A stretch of 64,000 nt of DNA from Candidatus Electrothrix scaldis (GCA_033584155.1 CP138355.1:4615501-4679500), one strand, 5' to 3'; shown: positions 25,265 to 35,140, counted from the first letter of the stretch. Translations and numbers: made by a program. Notes: a model not told the origin generated them from the letters alone.

Positions 25265-28200
25265 ATGATCATCTCCGACCTTGCCGTCAAAAAAAGCATC
25301 TCTGTCCTGGTTCTGGCCGCCCTTATCCTGGTCATGGGTACCTACAGCTACCTCACCCTGCCCCGCGAGGCTGAGCCGGACATCAGCATCCCCCATATCT
25401 TTGTCTCCACCGCCTATCGCGGCGTGGCACCGGGTGATATCGAGAACTCCATCACCATTGAGATAGAAAATAAGCTCAAAAGCCTGGATGGGGTAAAAAA
25501 CGTCAAATCAATTAGCTCAGAAGGCCAATCGCTGATCGATGTAGAATTCATCACCGGCATAGATATCGACGATGCCCTGCGCAAGGTCAAGGATAAGGTA
25601 GATGAGGCCAAAGGGGAACTCCCCACAGACCTGGAAGATGATCCCTATGTCTTTGAGGTCAATATCTCCGAGATGCCGATCCTGATCTTCTCCCTGGCCG
25701 GGACCTGCGGAGAACGCTGCCTGAAAGAAATAGCCGACGATCTGGAGGACGAGATCGAAGGCGTGCCCGGAGTACTGGAAGTGGAGATTACCGGCGCCCG
25801 GGAACGAGAAATCCGGGTTGAATACTTCCCGGAAAAGCTGGCCTATTACGGACTGAGCATCCCAGAGGTCCAGGCAGCAGTTCAGGGAGAAAACAGCAAC
25901 ACCTCGGGCGGTGCCCTTCATATGGGAGACGGCAAGTTTCAGGTCCGTGTACCCGGCGAATTCAAGACCCCGGAAGAACTCTACGGTCTTGTCATCGGAA
26001 CCCACGGCGGGCAGCCTGTCTACGCCCGGGATGTTGCGCGGGTGCTGGACACCTTTAAGGAAGAGACCAGTCGTTCCCGGCTTAATGGACTCCCTGCCAT
26101 CAATATCGTGGTCAAAAAACGTTCCGGTGAAAACATCATCGCCATTGCCGATGCCGTCGATGCCATCCTCCAACAAAGTCAACCTATCTGGCCTAAAGGA
26201 ACCACAATTACCAAGGTATTAGATAAGGCCAAGGACACAAAAGCCAATGTTGCTGATCTGGAAAATAATATTCTCAGTGGCTTGGTCCTGGTTGTGGTGG
26301 TTATCTTCTTTGCTATGGGCATCCGCAATGCCCTGCTGGTCAGCATGGCTATCCCCTTTTCCATGCTGCTCTCCTTCACGGTGCTTCAGTTTTTGGGGAT
26401 CACCCTGAATATGATCGTCCTGTTCAGCCTGACCCTGGCCCTGGGTATGCTGGTGGATAATGCTATCGTCATCATTGAAAACATCTACCGCTTCATGGAA
26501 CAGGGCGTGGGCCGGGTTGAAGCGGCTATGAAGGGAACCTCGGAGGTGGCGATGCCGGTGATTGGGTCCACCCTGACCACCTTGGCCGTGTTCTCGCCCA
26601 TGCTTTTCTGGCCCGGCATCATGGGTGAATTTATGGGATACCTGCCCCTGACCCTGATCGTCACTCTGTCCTCCAGCCTCTTCGTGGCCCTGGTGATCAA
26701 TCCGGCCCTGGCCTCCCTGTTCATGAAGAGCGCCAAACAGGGGCGCTCGGTCTCTTCCGCCGAGGTGGAAGCGGCCGGAGAACAGCCCGTGACCATCCAG
26801 GGGCCGCTCCTGCGCCCCTATGCCGGGCTGCTCAGATTCAGCCTGGCCCATCCCTTTGCCCTGATTGCGGCGGCGGTCTTTCTCCTGGTCTTCATGATCC
26901 AGGGCTGGCTTTTGGTGGTGGGCATTAAAAAGCCTGTGGAATTTTTCCCGGATATTCACCCCAAGGGCATCTATGTTAATACGGACATGCCGGAGGGCGC
27001 AGATCTGAACTATATTGACGGTATCCTCCGCCAGATTGAGGAGGCCGTGGCCGGGAAAGGAGGCAATAGCAACACGTCAGATTCAGGTAAGGACACAAAA
27101 TCCTCCGGTCCCAGCGACCTGCCGTATGTCAAAATCATCTACAGCAAGGCCGTCACCGCCACCGGCGGCGGATCTGCATTCGAACCCAATACCCCTAACC
27201 ATGTGGGGATCCGCTTTATTGATCTGGAAGACCGCACTCCCCCCCGTACCACCTATGATACGGTGGACGATATCCGTAAACGGATCAAGGATATTGCCGG
27301 AGCCAGGGTCACCGTGGCAATGGAGGCGGAAGGCCCGCCCACGGGTGATGCAATTAATATTGAAATCAGCGGCGACAACTTTGATGTACTCAGCAGCATT
27401 ACCAAAGAAATTCGTGCTGCCCTGGAAAAAATTCCCCATGTGGTCGATATTCGCGATAACTTTGTGGAAGGAACTCCCTCGGTACGAATCAAGATTGATC
27501 GCCAGAAGGCAGCCCTGTTCGGCCTCAACACCCTTGCTATCGCTTCGGCCATCAAGACCTCCTATAACGGTCTGGTCATTTCCTCCTTTCGGGAGGGCAA
27601 TGAGGACTACGACATTACGGCGCAGCTGCCGGAAAAGGACCGCCGGGTCGATAATGTCCTGCGTGAGTTTATGATCCCGACACCGTCCGGGGTTATCGTA
27701 CCACTGTCCACCTTGGCAACAATAGACTACACCGGTTCCCTGGGCAATATCAACCGGATCAATAACCAACGGACCATTACGATCAAGGCCAATGTGGATG
27801 AAACAAAGATCACCGGCCCGGTGGTCCGGGAACAGGCGGAGAAGCTATTGGCGCAAATGCATTTGCCCCCAGGCTACACTGTCCGCTTTACCGGAGAAAA
27901 CCAGGAACAGGAGGAATCCCAGGGATTCCTCAGCAAGGCCTTTGTCATTGCTCTTTTTTTCATTTTCCTGATTTTGGTCACCCAGTTCAACTCAGTGAGC
28001 CAGCCCTTTATCATTATGAGCTCAGTGATACTATCAATGGGTGGAGCCTTTTTCGGCCTAATGCTCTATCGCCAACCCTTTGGCGTCATCATGACCGGTA
28101 TCGGGGTCATCTCACTGGCCGGGGTCGTGGTCAATAACGCCATCGTCCTGATTGATTACACCAATAAGCTGCGCGAGAACGGCTTTGCCCTGCTGGATGC

Positions 28201-28531
28201 TGTGGTCTCTGCTGGTGCCACCCGCCTGCGCCCGGTTCTCCTCACCGCCGTGACCACGGTCCTGGGCCTGATCCCTATGGTCACCGGAGTCTCCTACGAC
28301 TTCCGCAACCTGCGCATCTCCTGGGTCAGTGAGTCCAGCCAGTGGTGGCAGTCTATGGCTGTGGTGGTTATCTTCGGCCTGCTGGTCGCCACTTTCCTGA
28401 CCCTGGTGGTGGTGCCGGTGCTGTATTTCCTGATTGAGCGGAGTAAGGAGATGTTTACGGCAGGGCGAGAGCAGTATGAAGAAAAAAGAATGAACGCCTA
28501 TTTGCTGCTTGCACGGGAAAAAAATCAATAA
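25265..28531 (+). CDS. RND-family efflux pump inner-membrane permease (AcrB-type)
   Basis: 1088 residues, normal family length. N-terminal helix (about 10-30), two large periplasmic loops (about 40-335 and 575-870) and two blocks of transmembrane helices (about 340-560 and 870-1060), including LGMLVDNAIVIIENIYRFME and SLAGVVVNNAIVLIDYTNKL, the usual RND repeat pair. Proton-driven export from the periplasm or inner membrane is expected; the substrate cannot be told. AAGGA precedes the ATG. Its natural partners, the TetR regulator and adaptor, end at 18954, so the operon was split by accessory DNA and the pump now needs its own promoter or long read-through. Confidence 0.95.
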   Translation: MIISDLAVKKSISVLVLAALILVMGTYSYLTLPREAEPDISIPHIFVSTAYRGVAPGDIENSITIEIENKLKSLDGVKNVKSISSEGQSLIDVEFITGIDIDDALRKVKDKVDEAKGELPTDLEDDPYVFEVNISEMPILIFSLAGTCGERCLKEIADDLEDEIEGVPGVLEVEITGAREREIRVEYFPEKLAYYGLSIPEVQAAVQGENSNTSGGALHMGDGKFQVRVPGEFKTPEELYGLVIGTHGGQPVYARDVARVLDTFKEETSRSRLNGLPAINIVVKKRSGENIIAIADAVDAILQQSQPIWPKGTTITKVLDKAKDTKANVADLENNILSGLVLVVVVIFFAMGIRNALLVSMAIPFSMLLSFTVLQFLGITLNMIVLFSLTLALGMLVDNAIVIIENIYRFMEQGVGRVEAAMKGTSEVAMPVIGSTLTTLAVFSPMLFWPGIMGEFMGYLPLTLIVTLSSSLFVALVINPALASLFMKSAKQGRSVSSAEVEAAGEQPVTIQGPLLRPYAGLLRFSLAHPFALIAAAVFLLVFMIQGWLLVVGIKKPVEFFPDIHPKGIYVNTDMPEGADLNYIDGILRQIEEAVAGKGGNSNTSDSGKDTKSSGPSDLPYVKIIYSKAVTATGGGSAFEPNTPNHVGIRFIDLEDRTPPRTTYDTVDDIRKRIKDIAGARVTVAMEAEGPPTGDAINIEISGDNFDVLSSITKEIRAALEKIPHVVDIRDNFVEGTPSVRIKIDRQKAALFGLNTLAIASAIKTSYNGLVISSFREGNEDYDITAQLPEKDRRVDNVLREFMIPTPSGVIVPLSTLATIDYTGSLGNINRINNQRTITIKANVDETKITGPVVREQAEKLLAQMHLPPGYTVRFTGENQEQEESQGFLSKAFVIALFFIFLILVTQFNSVSQPFIIMSSVILSMGGAFFGLMLYRQPFGVIMTGIGVISLAGVVVNNAIVLIDYTNKLRENGFALLDAVVSAGATRLRPVLLTAVTTVLGLIPMVTGVSYDFRNLRISWVSESSQWWQSMAVVVIFGLLVATFLTLVVVPVLYFLIERSKEMFTAGREQYEEKRMNAYLLLAREKNQ

Positions 28532-28573
28532 GGGGTTCAACAGGAAATATCTTCTCCTGTTATGCTGGGTGCT

Positions 28574-28630
28574 GTAGGGGTGAACCCATGTGTTCGCCCT
28601 GCTATTAAGGGCAGACACGCAGGTCCGCCC
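28574..28630 (+). repeat. extragenic palindromic repeat, copy A
   Basis: A G-rich arm (GTAGGGGTGAACCC) and TGTTCGCCCT form one hairpin, followed by a second with GGGCAGAC and GTCCGCCC. Related copies are at 35081-35140 (opposite strand) and 58002-58062. All sit between genes, here just past the RND pump. Confidence 0.75.
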
Positions 28631-28712
28631 AGAGGACCAGCTTTACAGAACATACTCCTGTTTTTTCAAGTACCCCGATTTGAGGACCAGACTACCAGGA
28701 GAGGCTGGAGAA

Positions 28713-29994
28713 CTATTGATTAAGCAGCAGGTAAAGAATCGGCACAATTGATCCCTCTCCGCCAGAAGATGGCACTGTGTTCAACCACTGCCCTAAATTA
28801 CCTGCTGAATAGGCCGCAGAAAATTTACTATAAACAGAAAATCCCTCAGCATCACACCCCCCGTTTCCTCCTTTCAATACACCGACCAGCTCATCGCTGT
28901 TATGAAAAATTCCGGAACCGCTGCTGCCACCCTGCGTTCCCCCGTCTGTCCAGTCCACTGCCAGGAAGCTGCCGGTATCCGAGGGGGTACAGCTAAAATC
29001 AGCACCGTCCATATAGCACTTATACTCTCCCTCGTTATTGCCGAAAGAAATTTTTTTCCAGTCACCCTGCGGGTGATGAACCCCTGTCAATTCACCGGGA
29101 TCAATATTGATATTCCAGCCTGCATAATAAACTCCGGCCGGGGGACTGTCATGAAGCTCCAATAATGATGCATCCTGATTGCTGTCAAGATCACTTGTCG
29201 TTGTACCTCCTGTCCAGAGCAACGTCGCGCCACCAGTTCTTGTTGCATAATCAGCGTTACGAGTTGTCCCGTTACAGGTTGAAGACTCAAAAAACCACAA
29301 GGTCTGCAAAGTGGAGGCAACTGTTTGATTTGCAATACAGTGATTGGCAGAAATAAAATACGGCTTCCATGTCGTGAGGTCCGCATCATTCAACAAGGTT
29401 CCCGTGCATATATACGTGGAACCCGAATCAGTAAAAACCATTTTTGCAACAGCCTTTCTCATGTTGAGCCAGGATGGATAACATGTCGCGTCGTTCTGGC
29501 AGGCATTACTGTCTCCATAGTCCTGATTGATGAATTGATGTTCACTTGAACTGAAGGGAGAAACAGCAAGATGCGAGAGCGCGGAAAAAGTGATTTGAAC
29601 ATCATCCGTTTCACCCCCCGGAGGTACATATATCTCAACCCCTAAAGATTCTCCTTCGATAACAGGTGACCAGTATACGTCAGAGTACTCGTTGTCAGGT
29701 TTCGATTTCATATTACGCTGTATCAACGTGTTTATTCCCTCTCCTGTCACCACAAATTCCGCTCTATCGCCGACGATATTTCCCTGAAAAAACCTCAATT
29801 CAGCCTGTGACGGCAGATTATCTGCGGATATTCCGATCCGCAATGCCGCCGCACCGGATGATGTAAAGATGAAGGTTGAGGTATGACCTCCCTCGGGATG
29901 CGTATTCCACTGAAGACCCTTCTGTTCTTGAAGTACAGCTATCTTTCTTGGCACACCTATAATTTTTCTTGGAGATTCAACGGACAACATAGCA
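28713..29994 (-). pseudogene. main part of a secreted trypsin-like serine protease, split by IS1380 copy 2
   Basis: The frame encodes the protease domain: ISANHCI (His), DASLLELHD (Asp) and GGTQGGSSGSGIF (Ser) make a full S1-type triad, in a sequence resembling secreted lysyl-endopeptidase-like proteases. A pro-region with PPC- or prodomain-like segments precedes it. The present frame only opens inside the IS end. The true N-terminus with the signal peptide is at 31674-31903. Joining 31903-31674 to 29994-28713 gives 1512 bases, exactly 504 codons, a 503-residue secreted protease. Confidence 0.88.
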
Positions 29995-30012
29995 CCTAAA
30001 TCCTGCAATTAG

Positions 30013-30041
30013 TTGAAAGGGTATCGTAAAAATAGTATAAT
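30013..30041 (+). promoter_or_regulatory. internal promoter of the IS1380 transposase
   Basis: TTGAAA (30013-30018), 17-bp spacer, TATAAT (30036-30041), 50 bp upstream of the transposase ATG. The same promoter is mirrored in copy 1 (22894-22866). Confidence 0.8.
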
Positions 30042-30090
30042 CCTCAATATGTTAAAGGTAAAATTACTACAGAAGAGGGTCACTATTTTT

Positions 30091-31437
30091 ATGAAGTCTA
30101 AACAGAATAAACGATCTGCCCGAGTCTCGCCCAAAAAAATACAAATTAATAAAGGAGCAAAAGGGGTTACAGCACAGGCAGGCTTGATTCCTGCCGTAAA
30201 GTTCCTGCAAAAACATAATGTTGGCCAGCTTATCCAGGAAACTTTAGAACATCAACGCGGAGCCACCGCCACTTATGATGCAGTTGATATAATATTTCTC
30301 CCTTTGATAGCTATTATCGGCGGAGCTCGTTCTATCAGCAATATTGCAACAGTCTGGGCAGATAGCGTACTTTGCCGGATAGCAGGATGGCGGTTAATCC
30401 CGGACGAAACAACCTTTGGCCGCCTTTTTCGAACATTCAGCTATCGTCATATCAATAACCTGGAAGTTCTTAATCATCGGTTGCGTGCTCGCATGTGGCG
30501 TAAGGGATTGCGATCCGGGAAAAGTAAAGTCGGTGCAGCCCACTGTCTGGTTGTTGATGTGGATTCCACAGAAAAGACGGTATACGGTTCTCAGCAAGGA
30601 GCGGCCAAAGGGTTTAATCCACATAAACGCGGTGCAAAATCGTATCATCCTCTGCTTGCATTTTGCGCTGAAAGCAAAGAGATATTGCAAGGGTGGCTTC
30701 GATGCGGCAATGCCTATACAAGTAATGGTATTGTCGAGTTTACCAAGCAACTTCTGGCACACCTTCCCAATGGAACCCGGATTTTGTTCAGGGGCGACAG
30801 CGGTTTTTTTGTTGGTGCCCTGCTTGATCTTTTGGATCAGTATGGTCATAGTTACCTGATCAAGGTTAAGCTCAAGGGGCTGGTCACCCTTCTGTCCAAA
30901 CAATCCTGGGAGCCGGTCCCCGGGCAGGCCGGTTGGGAACAATGTATCTTTTTTCATAAATGTACGACCTGGTCTTCGACCCGACTCTTTGTTGCGGTCC
31001 GCAGAGAGAAACCGGCTGACCCGGCAAAACCAGCGACCCTGTTTGAGATGAAGGAGTTCGATTACTTCTGTTATGTGGTCAGTGAGATTGCTGATCCATG
31101 GCAGGTCCACAAACGATACGGCCAACGAGCAACTTGTGAAACCTGGATTGAGGAAGCAAAAAACCAGACTGCGTTGGTACATATCAAGACAGAAGATTTC
31201 TGGGCAAATAGTGTGTTGTTTCAAGCTGCTATTCTGGCATACAACACGATACGATGGATGGCTTTATTGAGCGGTAATGCTGTATTACGTCGCTGGGAGC
31301 CAGGTACAATTCGTACATTTCTCGTTCGGGTGGCTGGGAAGTATACTACTGGTGGACGGCAGCAAAAGCTATTTGTTCCCGAACGAATGCTGTATTCCAC
31401 TCAGTGGGATGACTGGGTGGCGGTGGGGCTGTACTGA
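30091..31437 (+). CDS. IS1380-family transposase (copy 2)
   Basis: 448 residues from the ATG at 30091, complete, with the DDE motifs DVDSTEKTVYG, FRGDSGFF and CETWIEEAKN. It differs from copy 1 by at least two residues. A strong sigma-70-like promoter precedes it, so this copy is probably active. Confidence 0.95.
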   Translation: MKSKQNKRSARVSPKKIQINKGAKGVTAQAGLIPAVKFLQKHNVGQLIQETLEHQRGATATYDAVDIIFLPLIAIIGGARSISNIATVWADSVLCRIAGWRLIPDETTFGRLFRTFSYRHINNLEVLNHRLRARMWRKGLRSGKSKVGAAHCLVVDVDSTEKTVYGSQQGAAKGFNPHKRGAKSYHPLLAFCAESKEILQGWLRCGNAYTSNGIVEFTKQLLAHLPNGTRILFRGDSGFFVGALLDLLDQYGHSYLIKVKLKGLVTLLSKQSWEPVPGQAGWEQCIFFHKCTTWSSTRLFVAVRREKPADPAKPATLFEMKEFDYFCYVVSEIADPWQVHKRYGQRATCETWIEEAKNQTALVHIKTEDFWANSVLFQAAILAYNTIRWMALLSGNAVLRRWEPGTIRTFLVRVAGKYTTGGRQQKLFVPERMLYSTQWDDWVAVGLY

Positions 31438-31668
31438 CCAGCACTACTACCTCTTTTTTTGAAATATTTTTTTCCATCAACAGGATTAGTGCGTCTTGTG
31501 GGGCAAAATATTCTACTTGATCAGCCTTAAAGAGGCATCTGCTTATCTGGAAACAGCACTTTTCGGTGTTTTTTACTATCAACTGATAACTATTTTCAGA
31601 ATTTTTGGTTTTCTACAACACCAAATGGTTAGTCATTTGAGCCAAAAAGATCAATTGCAGGATTTAGG

Positions 31669-31903
31669 TAGCATGCAATGTTTCTGTCTCAAGGCGGTCC
31701 AACGCAATCTTTCGGGCCTGTGCAGCAGCATTCATCAATTTAAGATCTTTCCGCCCCTTATGGCTCTCATTTATTTTCTCCAATTGCATGCCCGGATAAA
31801 TCGCACCGGAAATGCGGGCATAATCCGCTGCGCCCCCTTGGCAAACAAAGAAAAAAACGGAGGAAACAACGAGTAAAACCATAATCCCGACACGATCCTT
31901 CAT
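31669..31903 (-). pseudogene. N-terminal fragment (signal peptide) of the split serine protease
   Basis: The frame from the ATG at 31903 (AAGGAGAAGAAG upstream) starts MKDRVGIMVLLVVSSVFFFV, a signal peptide, continues with DYARISGAIYPGMQLEKI and reaches DRLETETLHA at the IS target site. The next residues of the original protein, MLSVESPRKIIGV, are found beyond the element at 29994 and below. Confidence 0.88.
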
Positions 31904-32255
31904 ACTTCTTCTCCTTAAAAAATATCTTTTTAAAACGACAAACCTTCGTTGCTATACAAAAAAACATCCTTTTTGCAATAATATATCACATCGAAAATTA
32001 TTTCAAAATATAAAGAGATAAAGGCGGATCGGCAGGCTGTCTTCGGCCTTCCGCAACGGTAAATTTTGCGGCGTTCACAGGAAAAACCATTTGTTCATGT
32101 CGCCGGAGGCTCTCTTTCAACACAAGACAATCACGAGAGAAGATATTCCGGGAAGGCCGAAAGCAGGTTGAGCGGAAAAGAAACAGAGCGGAAGGACAGG
32201 AGGAATACTCCCGTCCAGTTACAACATGCGAGTAGCGAGTATTCGCTCCCGAAGA
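31904..32255. other. intergenic stretch of about 350 bp
   Basis: It contains the AT-rich promoter region of the split protease gene. Beyond that I see no gene, repeat or clear regulatory motif. Confidence 0.4.
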
Positions 32256-33473
32256 TTATGCCCCTGGGGGAGGAGGAGGAGGAACAGATCCGGCTCCGCC
32301 TGCCGCAGCAGCAGTACTCGCCCGACGTGCCTTACCCGCTTTCACCTTACTGCCAATCAGTACGACCAAACCAACAGCCGCAACGAGCAGGATAATAGCC
32401 AGCAAAGGTCGGAAGACAATCCAGGCTATGGCAATCGTGATCAGGGACAGGACAGCAGCCAGCAGGAAGGCGATGAAGCCGGTGCCAGCTTCAACAATAT
32501 TACCCAGGAAGGGAAGAACATCTGCCAGAACAGAGAATACTTTAAAGATCAAACTGAGTCCGATCATCATCAGGACGAAGCCCACAGCACGCAATGCCCA
32601 GGTCAAAATGGTGTTATCGGTCTGAGCCTTCTGAAACATAGCCTCAGCGCTGTGCTGCCCAACCTGGAGGAGTTCGATGTCACCACCGGCCTGGGCATGA
32701 TACGCCTGAAGTCTGCTGCCGTTCTGTTGTGCAACCATGCTCACCTGGACAGGAGGAACGAACTCAAAACGAATCCGGACATCACCAATCTGCGGAGAAG
32801 CAGGATCATCACCAACATAGAAACCACCATTCCAGCGCTCCACTCTTCCTGACATACCCTCGGATAACGGCGTATCCTCGCTGACAGCAAGGGATTGAAA
32901 CTGGTTGATCCGCTGGACCTGGGAGGAAGACAACTGAAAAGCCCCCAGGGTAACCTGCTTCGCTGTCTGTTCCTCTGAGTTATAGGGCATGGCACCAGGG
33001 TTTTCATGACCTCCTGACTTTTTAAAGCTGGAGGAGCGAATCACATCATCAGACCAGGTCTTGCTGTAGGAGTAGGTCGTCACGGTTTCTGTGCCTCCGC
33101 CGAGTTTCTTTTGTGTCTCACTCTTCGAGCTTTCCTTCCACTGATACATCTCTACCTTGCGGCGCAGACGCAGAGCATTCTCCGCAACCCCAAATACCGG
33201 GTCTGTCAGAACCTCTTCAGTGTAGGCCCTATCACTCAGATGGATGAGCTTGCCTTCATTGGCCGGATCGACCTGATCCGAGGCAACGCTGATTACGGCT
33301 CCACCGCCCTCCTTCAGCGTTTTATAGGTCTTTACAGCCCGTCCTTCGTTCCAAAACAAGAGCGGAAAAGCGCCAAGAAAGAGAATAAAACCGAAAATGA
33401 TACCCTTCAATGCCCCGCCGATCCTGCCGAACCAGGATTCACTCGTGACTTCTGTATAACTGTCGTCTGACAT
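32256..33473 (-). CDS. TMEM43-family membrane protein
   Basis: 405 residues from the ATG at 33473 (AGGGAGG 9 nt upstream). One helix follows a short N-terminus (about residues 20-40, GIIFGFILFLGAFPLLFWN), ending with the family-typical NEGRAVKTYKTLKEG. A long soluble region (about 45-290) precedes three or four C-terminal helices (about 295-385). The tail is Ala/Gly/Pro-rich (PPPPPPPGA). Bacterial TMEM43 homologues are of unknown function; the eukaryotic member sits in the inner nuclear membrane. It stands alone between the disrupted protease and the vapBC pair. Confidence 0.85.
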   Translation of the reverse strand: MSDDSYTEVTSESWFGRIGGALKGIIFGFILFLGAFPLLFWNEGRAVKTYKTLKEGGGAVISVASDQVDPANEGKLIHLSDRAYTEEVLTDPVFGVAENALRLRRKVEMYQWKESSKSETQKKLGGGTETVTTYSYSKTWSDDVIRSSSFKKSGGHENPGAMPYNSEEQTAKQVTLGAFQLSSSQVQRINQFQSLAVSEDTPLSEGMSGRVERWNGGFYVGDDPASPQIGDVRIRFEFVPPVQVSMVAQQNGSRLQAYHAQAGGDIELLQVGQHSAEAMFQKAQTDNTILTWALRAVGFVLMMIGLSLIFKVFSVLADVLPFLGNIVEAGTGFIAFLLAAVLSLITIAIAWIVFRPLLAIILLVAAVGLVVLIGSKVKAGKARRASTAAAAGGAGSVPPPPPPGA

Positions 33474-33578
33474 GATGCATTCCTCCCTGAAAAAATGGGT
33501 TAGTTGATGGCCCATTGTAAAACAGAGCATTACAATTCTGCAATAACTGTTTACAGAAACTAGGGAATTTCAGCCAGG

Positions 33579-33995
33579 TCAGCTCAACCAATTTTCTACG
33601 ACTAAACCGGGTACCCGTGAAAACTCACGCAAACTCGCAGTAACGATGGTTAATTGAAGGGAGCGGGCATGAGCTGCGATCAACAGATCATTCCCGCCAA
33701 TAGGCAGCCCTGCTTGTTCCAGGGAGGTTCTGATTTCACCGTAATGCAGGGGAATATTTCTCTCAAGAGAAAGCACAGGTAAGGCCTGAAGCAGCTGCTC
33801 TACACGGGAGATCAGACGGGCAGAGCCTTTTTTATACGTTCCGTATCCGTAACGCAACTCGCAGGCAACAATCAGGCTGGTACAGCACAAGGGCTCAATA
33901 TCAGGAGCGGTAATCTTACGAGCAGCACTTCCTGTTGGATTTTTTATAAGGTCAGAGAGGATATTGGTGTCCAGCAAGTAACGATACAAAGACAT
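33579..33995 (-). CDS. vapC: VapC-type PIN-domain toxin (intact)
   Basis: 138 residues. PIN-domain ribonuclease with acidic residues in LLDTNILSDL (N-terminus), VACELRYG (about 47), GGNDLLIAAHA (about 100) and the closing TASLREFSRV. Such toxins cut tRNA or rRNA when the antitoxin is lost. It starts one base after the antitoxin stop, so translation is coupled. Unlike the pair at 24.6-25.0 kb, this one is whole. Confidence 0.92.
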   Translation of the reverse strand: MSLYRYLLDTNILSDLIKNPTGSAARKITAPDIEPLCCTSLIVACELRYGYGTYKKGSARLISRVEQLLQALPVLSLERNIPLHYGEIRTSLEQAGLPIGGNDLLIAAHARSLQLTIVTASLREFSRVPGLVVENWLS

Positions 33996-33996
33996 C

Positions 33997-34233
33997 TCAG
34001 AATATATCCTCCGGTGTGACTCCTGAATCCTCTATTTCTGGAAAATCATCGTTAATAGGCTCCCAGGAGGATAAGAGAGCTGCTAAGCCTTTTTTCACAA
34101 CAGGCTCTATGATTAAGCATTCACCCTCTTTACGGATAATAGCTTCATTTCCTTCCAACTCAAATTCACGAGGGATACGAAGTGCTTGGTTGCGCCCATT
34201 ACGGAACAGGCGGACATGACGTTCTGTCTGCAT
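33997..34233 (-). CDS. vapB: VapB-type antitoxin
   Basis: 78 residues from the ATG at 34233, with GAGGAG 6 nt upstream. The N-terminal AbrB/SpoVT-like swapped-hairpin fold is visible (VRLFRNGRNQALRIPREFEL). The C-terminus is acidic (DDFPEIEDSGVTPEDIF) and would bind the toxin. Longer in-frame starts exist but have no ribosome site and run through the promoter. The pair is likely autoregulated. Confidence 0.9.
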   Translation of the reverse strand: MQTERHVRLFRNGRNQALRIPREFELEGNEAIIRKEGECLIIEPVVKKGLAALLSSWEPINDDFPEIEDSGVTPEDIF

Positions 34234-34269
34234 AATTTTCTCCTCTTTCAATCTCTTGCCATATACCGT

Positions 34270-34298
34270 AGCATATGCCTGCATTTCCCCATTGTCAA
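34270..34298 (-). promoter_or_regulatory. promoter of the intact vapBC operon
   Basis: On the minus strand TTGACA (34298-34293), 17-bp spacer, TATGCT (34275-34270), about 37 bp before the antitoxin start. Confidence 0.65.
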
Positions 34299-34413
34299 GC
34301 AACCAAGAAAGCAGTGCTGCAATTTTTACTAAAATCAGGTATAATGCTCCTTTTTTGCAGTACAGCAGAAAAAATCCCCGCAATAAATCAACTCATAGAC
34401 TCCTGGACTCTGC

Positions 34414-34989
34414 ATGAAAACGGAAGAGACACGAACAATCAAAGAACTTATCCAATCCTATAATGCAGGGCATCGGCTGGAATACGTTTTTTTCTGGGGC
34501 CATACTCCACCTGAGGAAGGTTTTATCAATCAATCCTGCCTGAGTCAATGGTATGCAGCGCCCTTTAAAGTTGACGGAATTAAATTCCTCACAGCCGAGC
34601 ATTACATGATGTATCACAAGGCGAGGCTCTTTGGTGACATCGACGCTGCCGCAAAGGTGGTGCAAGCGGAGAATCCTGGTGAGGCAAAGAAGATTGGCAG
34701 AACGGTGCAGGGATTCCAGCAGGAGGAATGGGATAAACACTGCACAGAAATAGCTATCCAGGGGAACATCGCTAAGTTCGGGCAGAACAAAGCAATATTA
34801 ACCTACCTCCTTGCCACGAAAAACAAGGTACTGGTTGAGGCCAGTCCCTATGATAAGGTCTGGGGAATCGGTTTGGGCTACGATGCAAAGGGAATTGGCA
34901 ACCCCTTAGCATGGAGAGGAAAAAACCTGCTGGGCTTTGCCTTGATGGAGGTAAGGGCAAGGCTAGTGAAAGACAGCTCGCTGACTTGA
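34414..34989 (+). CDS. NADAR-family protein (YbiA-like)
   Basis: 191 residues. The conserved NADAR features are present: FFWGHTP and SQWYAAPF near the start, TAEHYMMYHKA, the central helices around WDKHC, and AWRGKNLLGFALMEVR at the end. Members act on N-glycosidic bonds: YbiA-like proteins in riboflavin intermediate damage control, and others as guanosine ADP-ribosyl hydrolases that reverse DarT-type toxins. No DarT-like toxin is visible here. The gene is divergent from vapBC and separated from it by about 180 bp. Confidence 0.88.
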   Translation: MKTEETRTIKELIQSYNAGHRLEYVFFWGHTPPEEGFINQSCLSQWYAAPFKVDGIKFLTAEHYMMYHKARLFGDIDAAAKVVQAENPGEAKKIGRTVQGFQQEEWDKHCTEIAIQGNIAKFGQNKAILTYLLATKNKVLVEASPYDKVWGIGLGYDAKGIGNPLAWRGKNLLGFALMEVRARLVKDSSLT

Positions 34990-35080
34990 CAGGTTCCAGC
35001 CCTCCAAAGTAAAGAACACTCATACTTCAGATCTCAATACATTAAAAGAACAAGCCCCCCTTTGCAAAGACGGCATTGCT

Positions 35081-35140
35081 GGGACACAGCCCTACCTTTC
35101 TGCCCGCAATAACAGGGCGAACACAGAGGTTTACCCCTAC
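35081..35140 (-). repeat. extragenic palindromic repeat, copy B
   Basis: On the minus strand this carries the same order of elements as copy A: GTAGGGGTAAACC, TGTGTTCGCCCT, GGGCAG, then a C-rich end. It lies just upstream of the ABC-F gene. Confidence 0.7.

Larger units (their letters stand above)
29995..31668 (+). mobile_element. IS1380-family insertion sequence, copy 2 (inverted relative to copy 1)
   Basis: 1674 bp with the same ends as copy 1. A perfect 5-bp target duplication TAGCA flanks it (29990-29994 and 31669-31673). It interrupts a serine protease gene between its short N-terminal region and the rest. Confidence 0.96.

Noticed and set aside
26219-26959. 246-codon minus-strand frame in the RND pump gene
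   Set aside because: The product is a Gly/His/Gln-rich shadow of a high-GC coding region.
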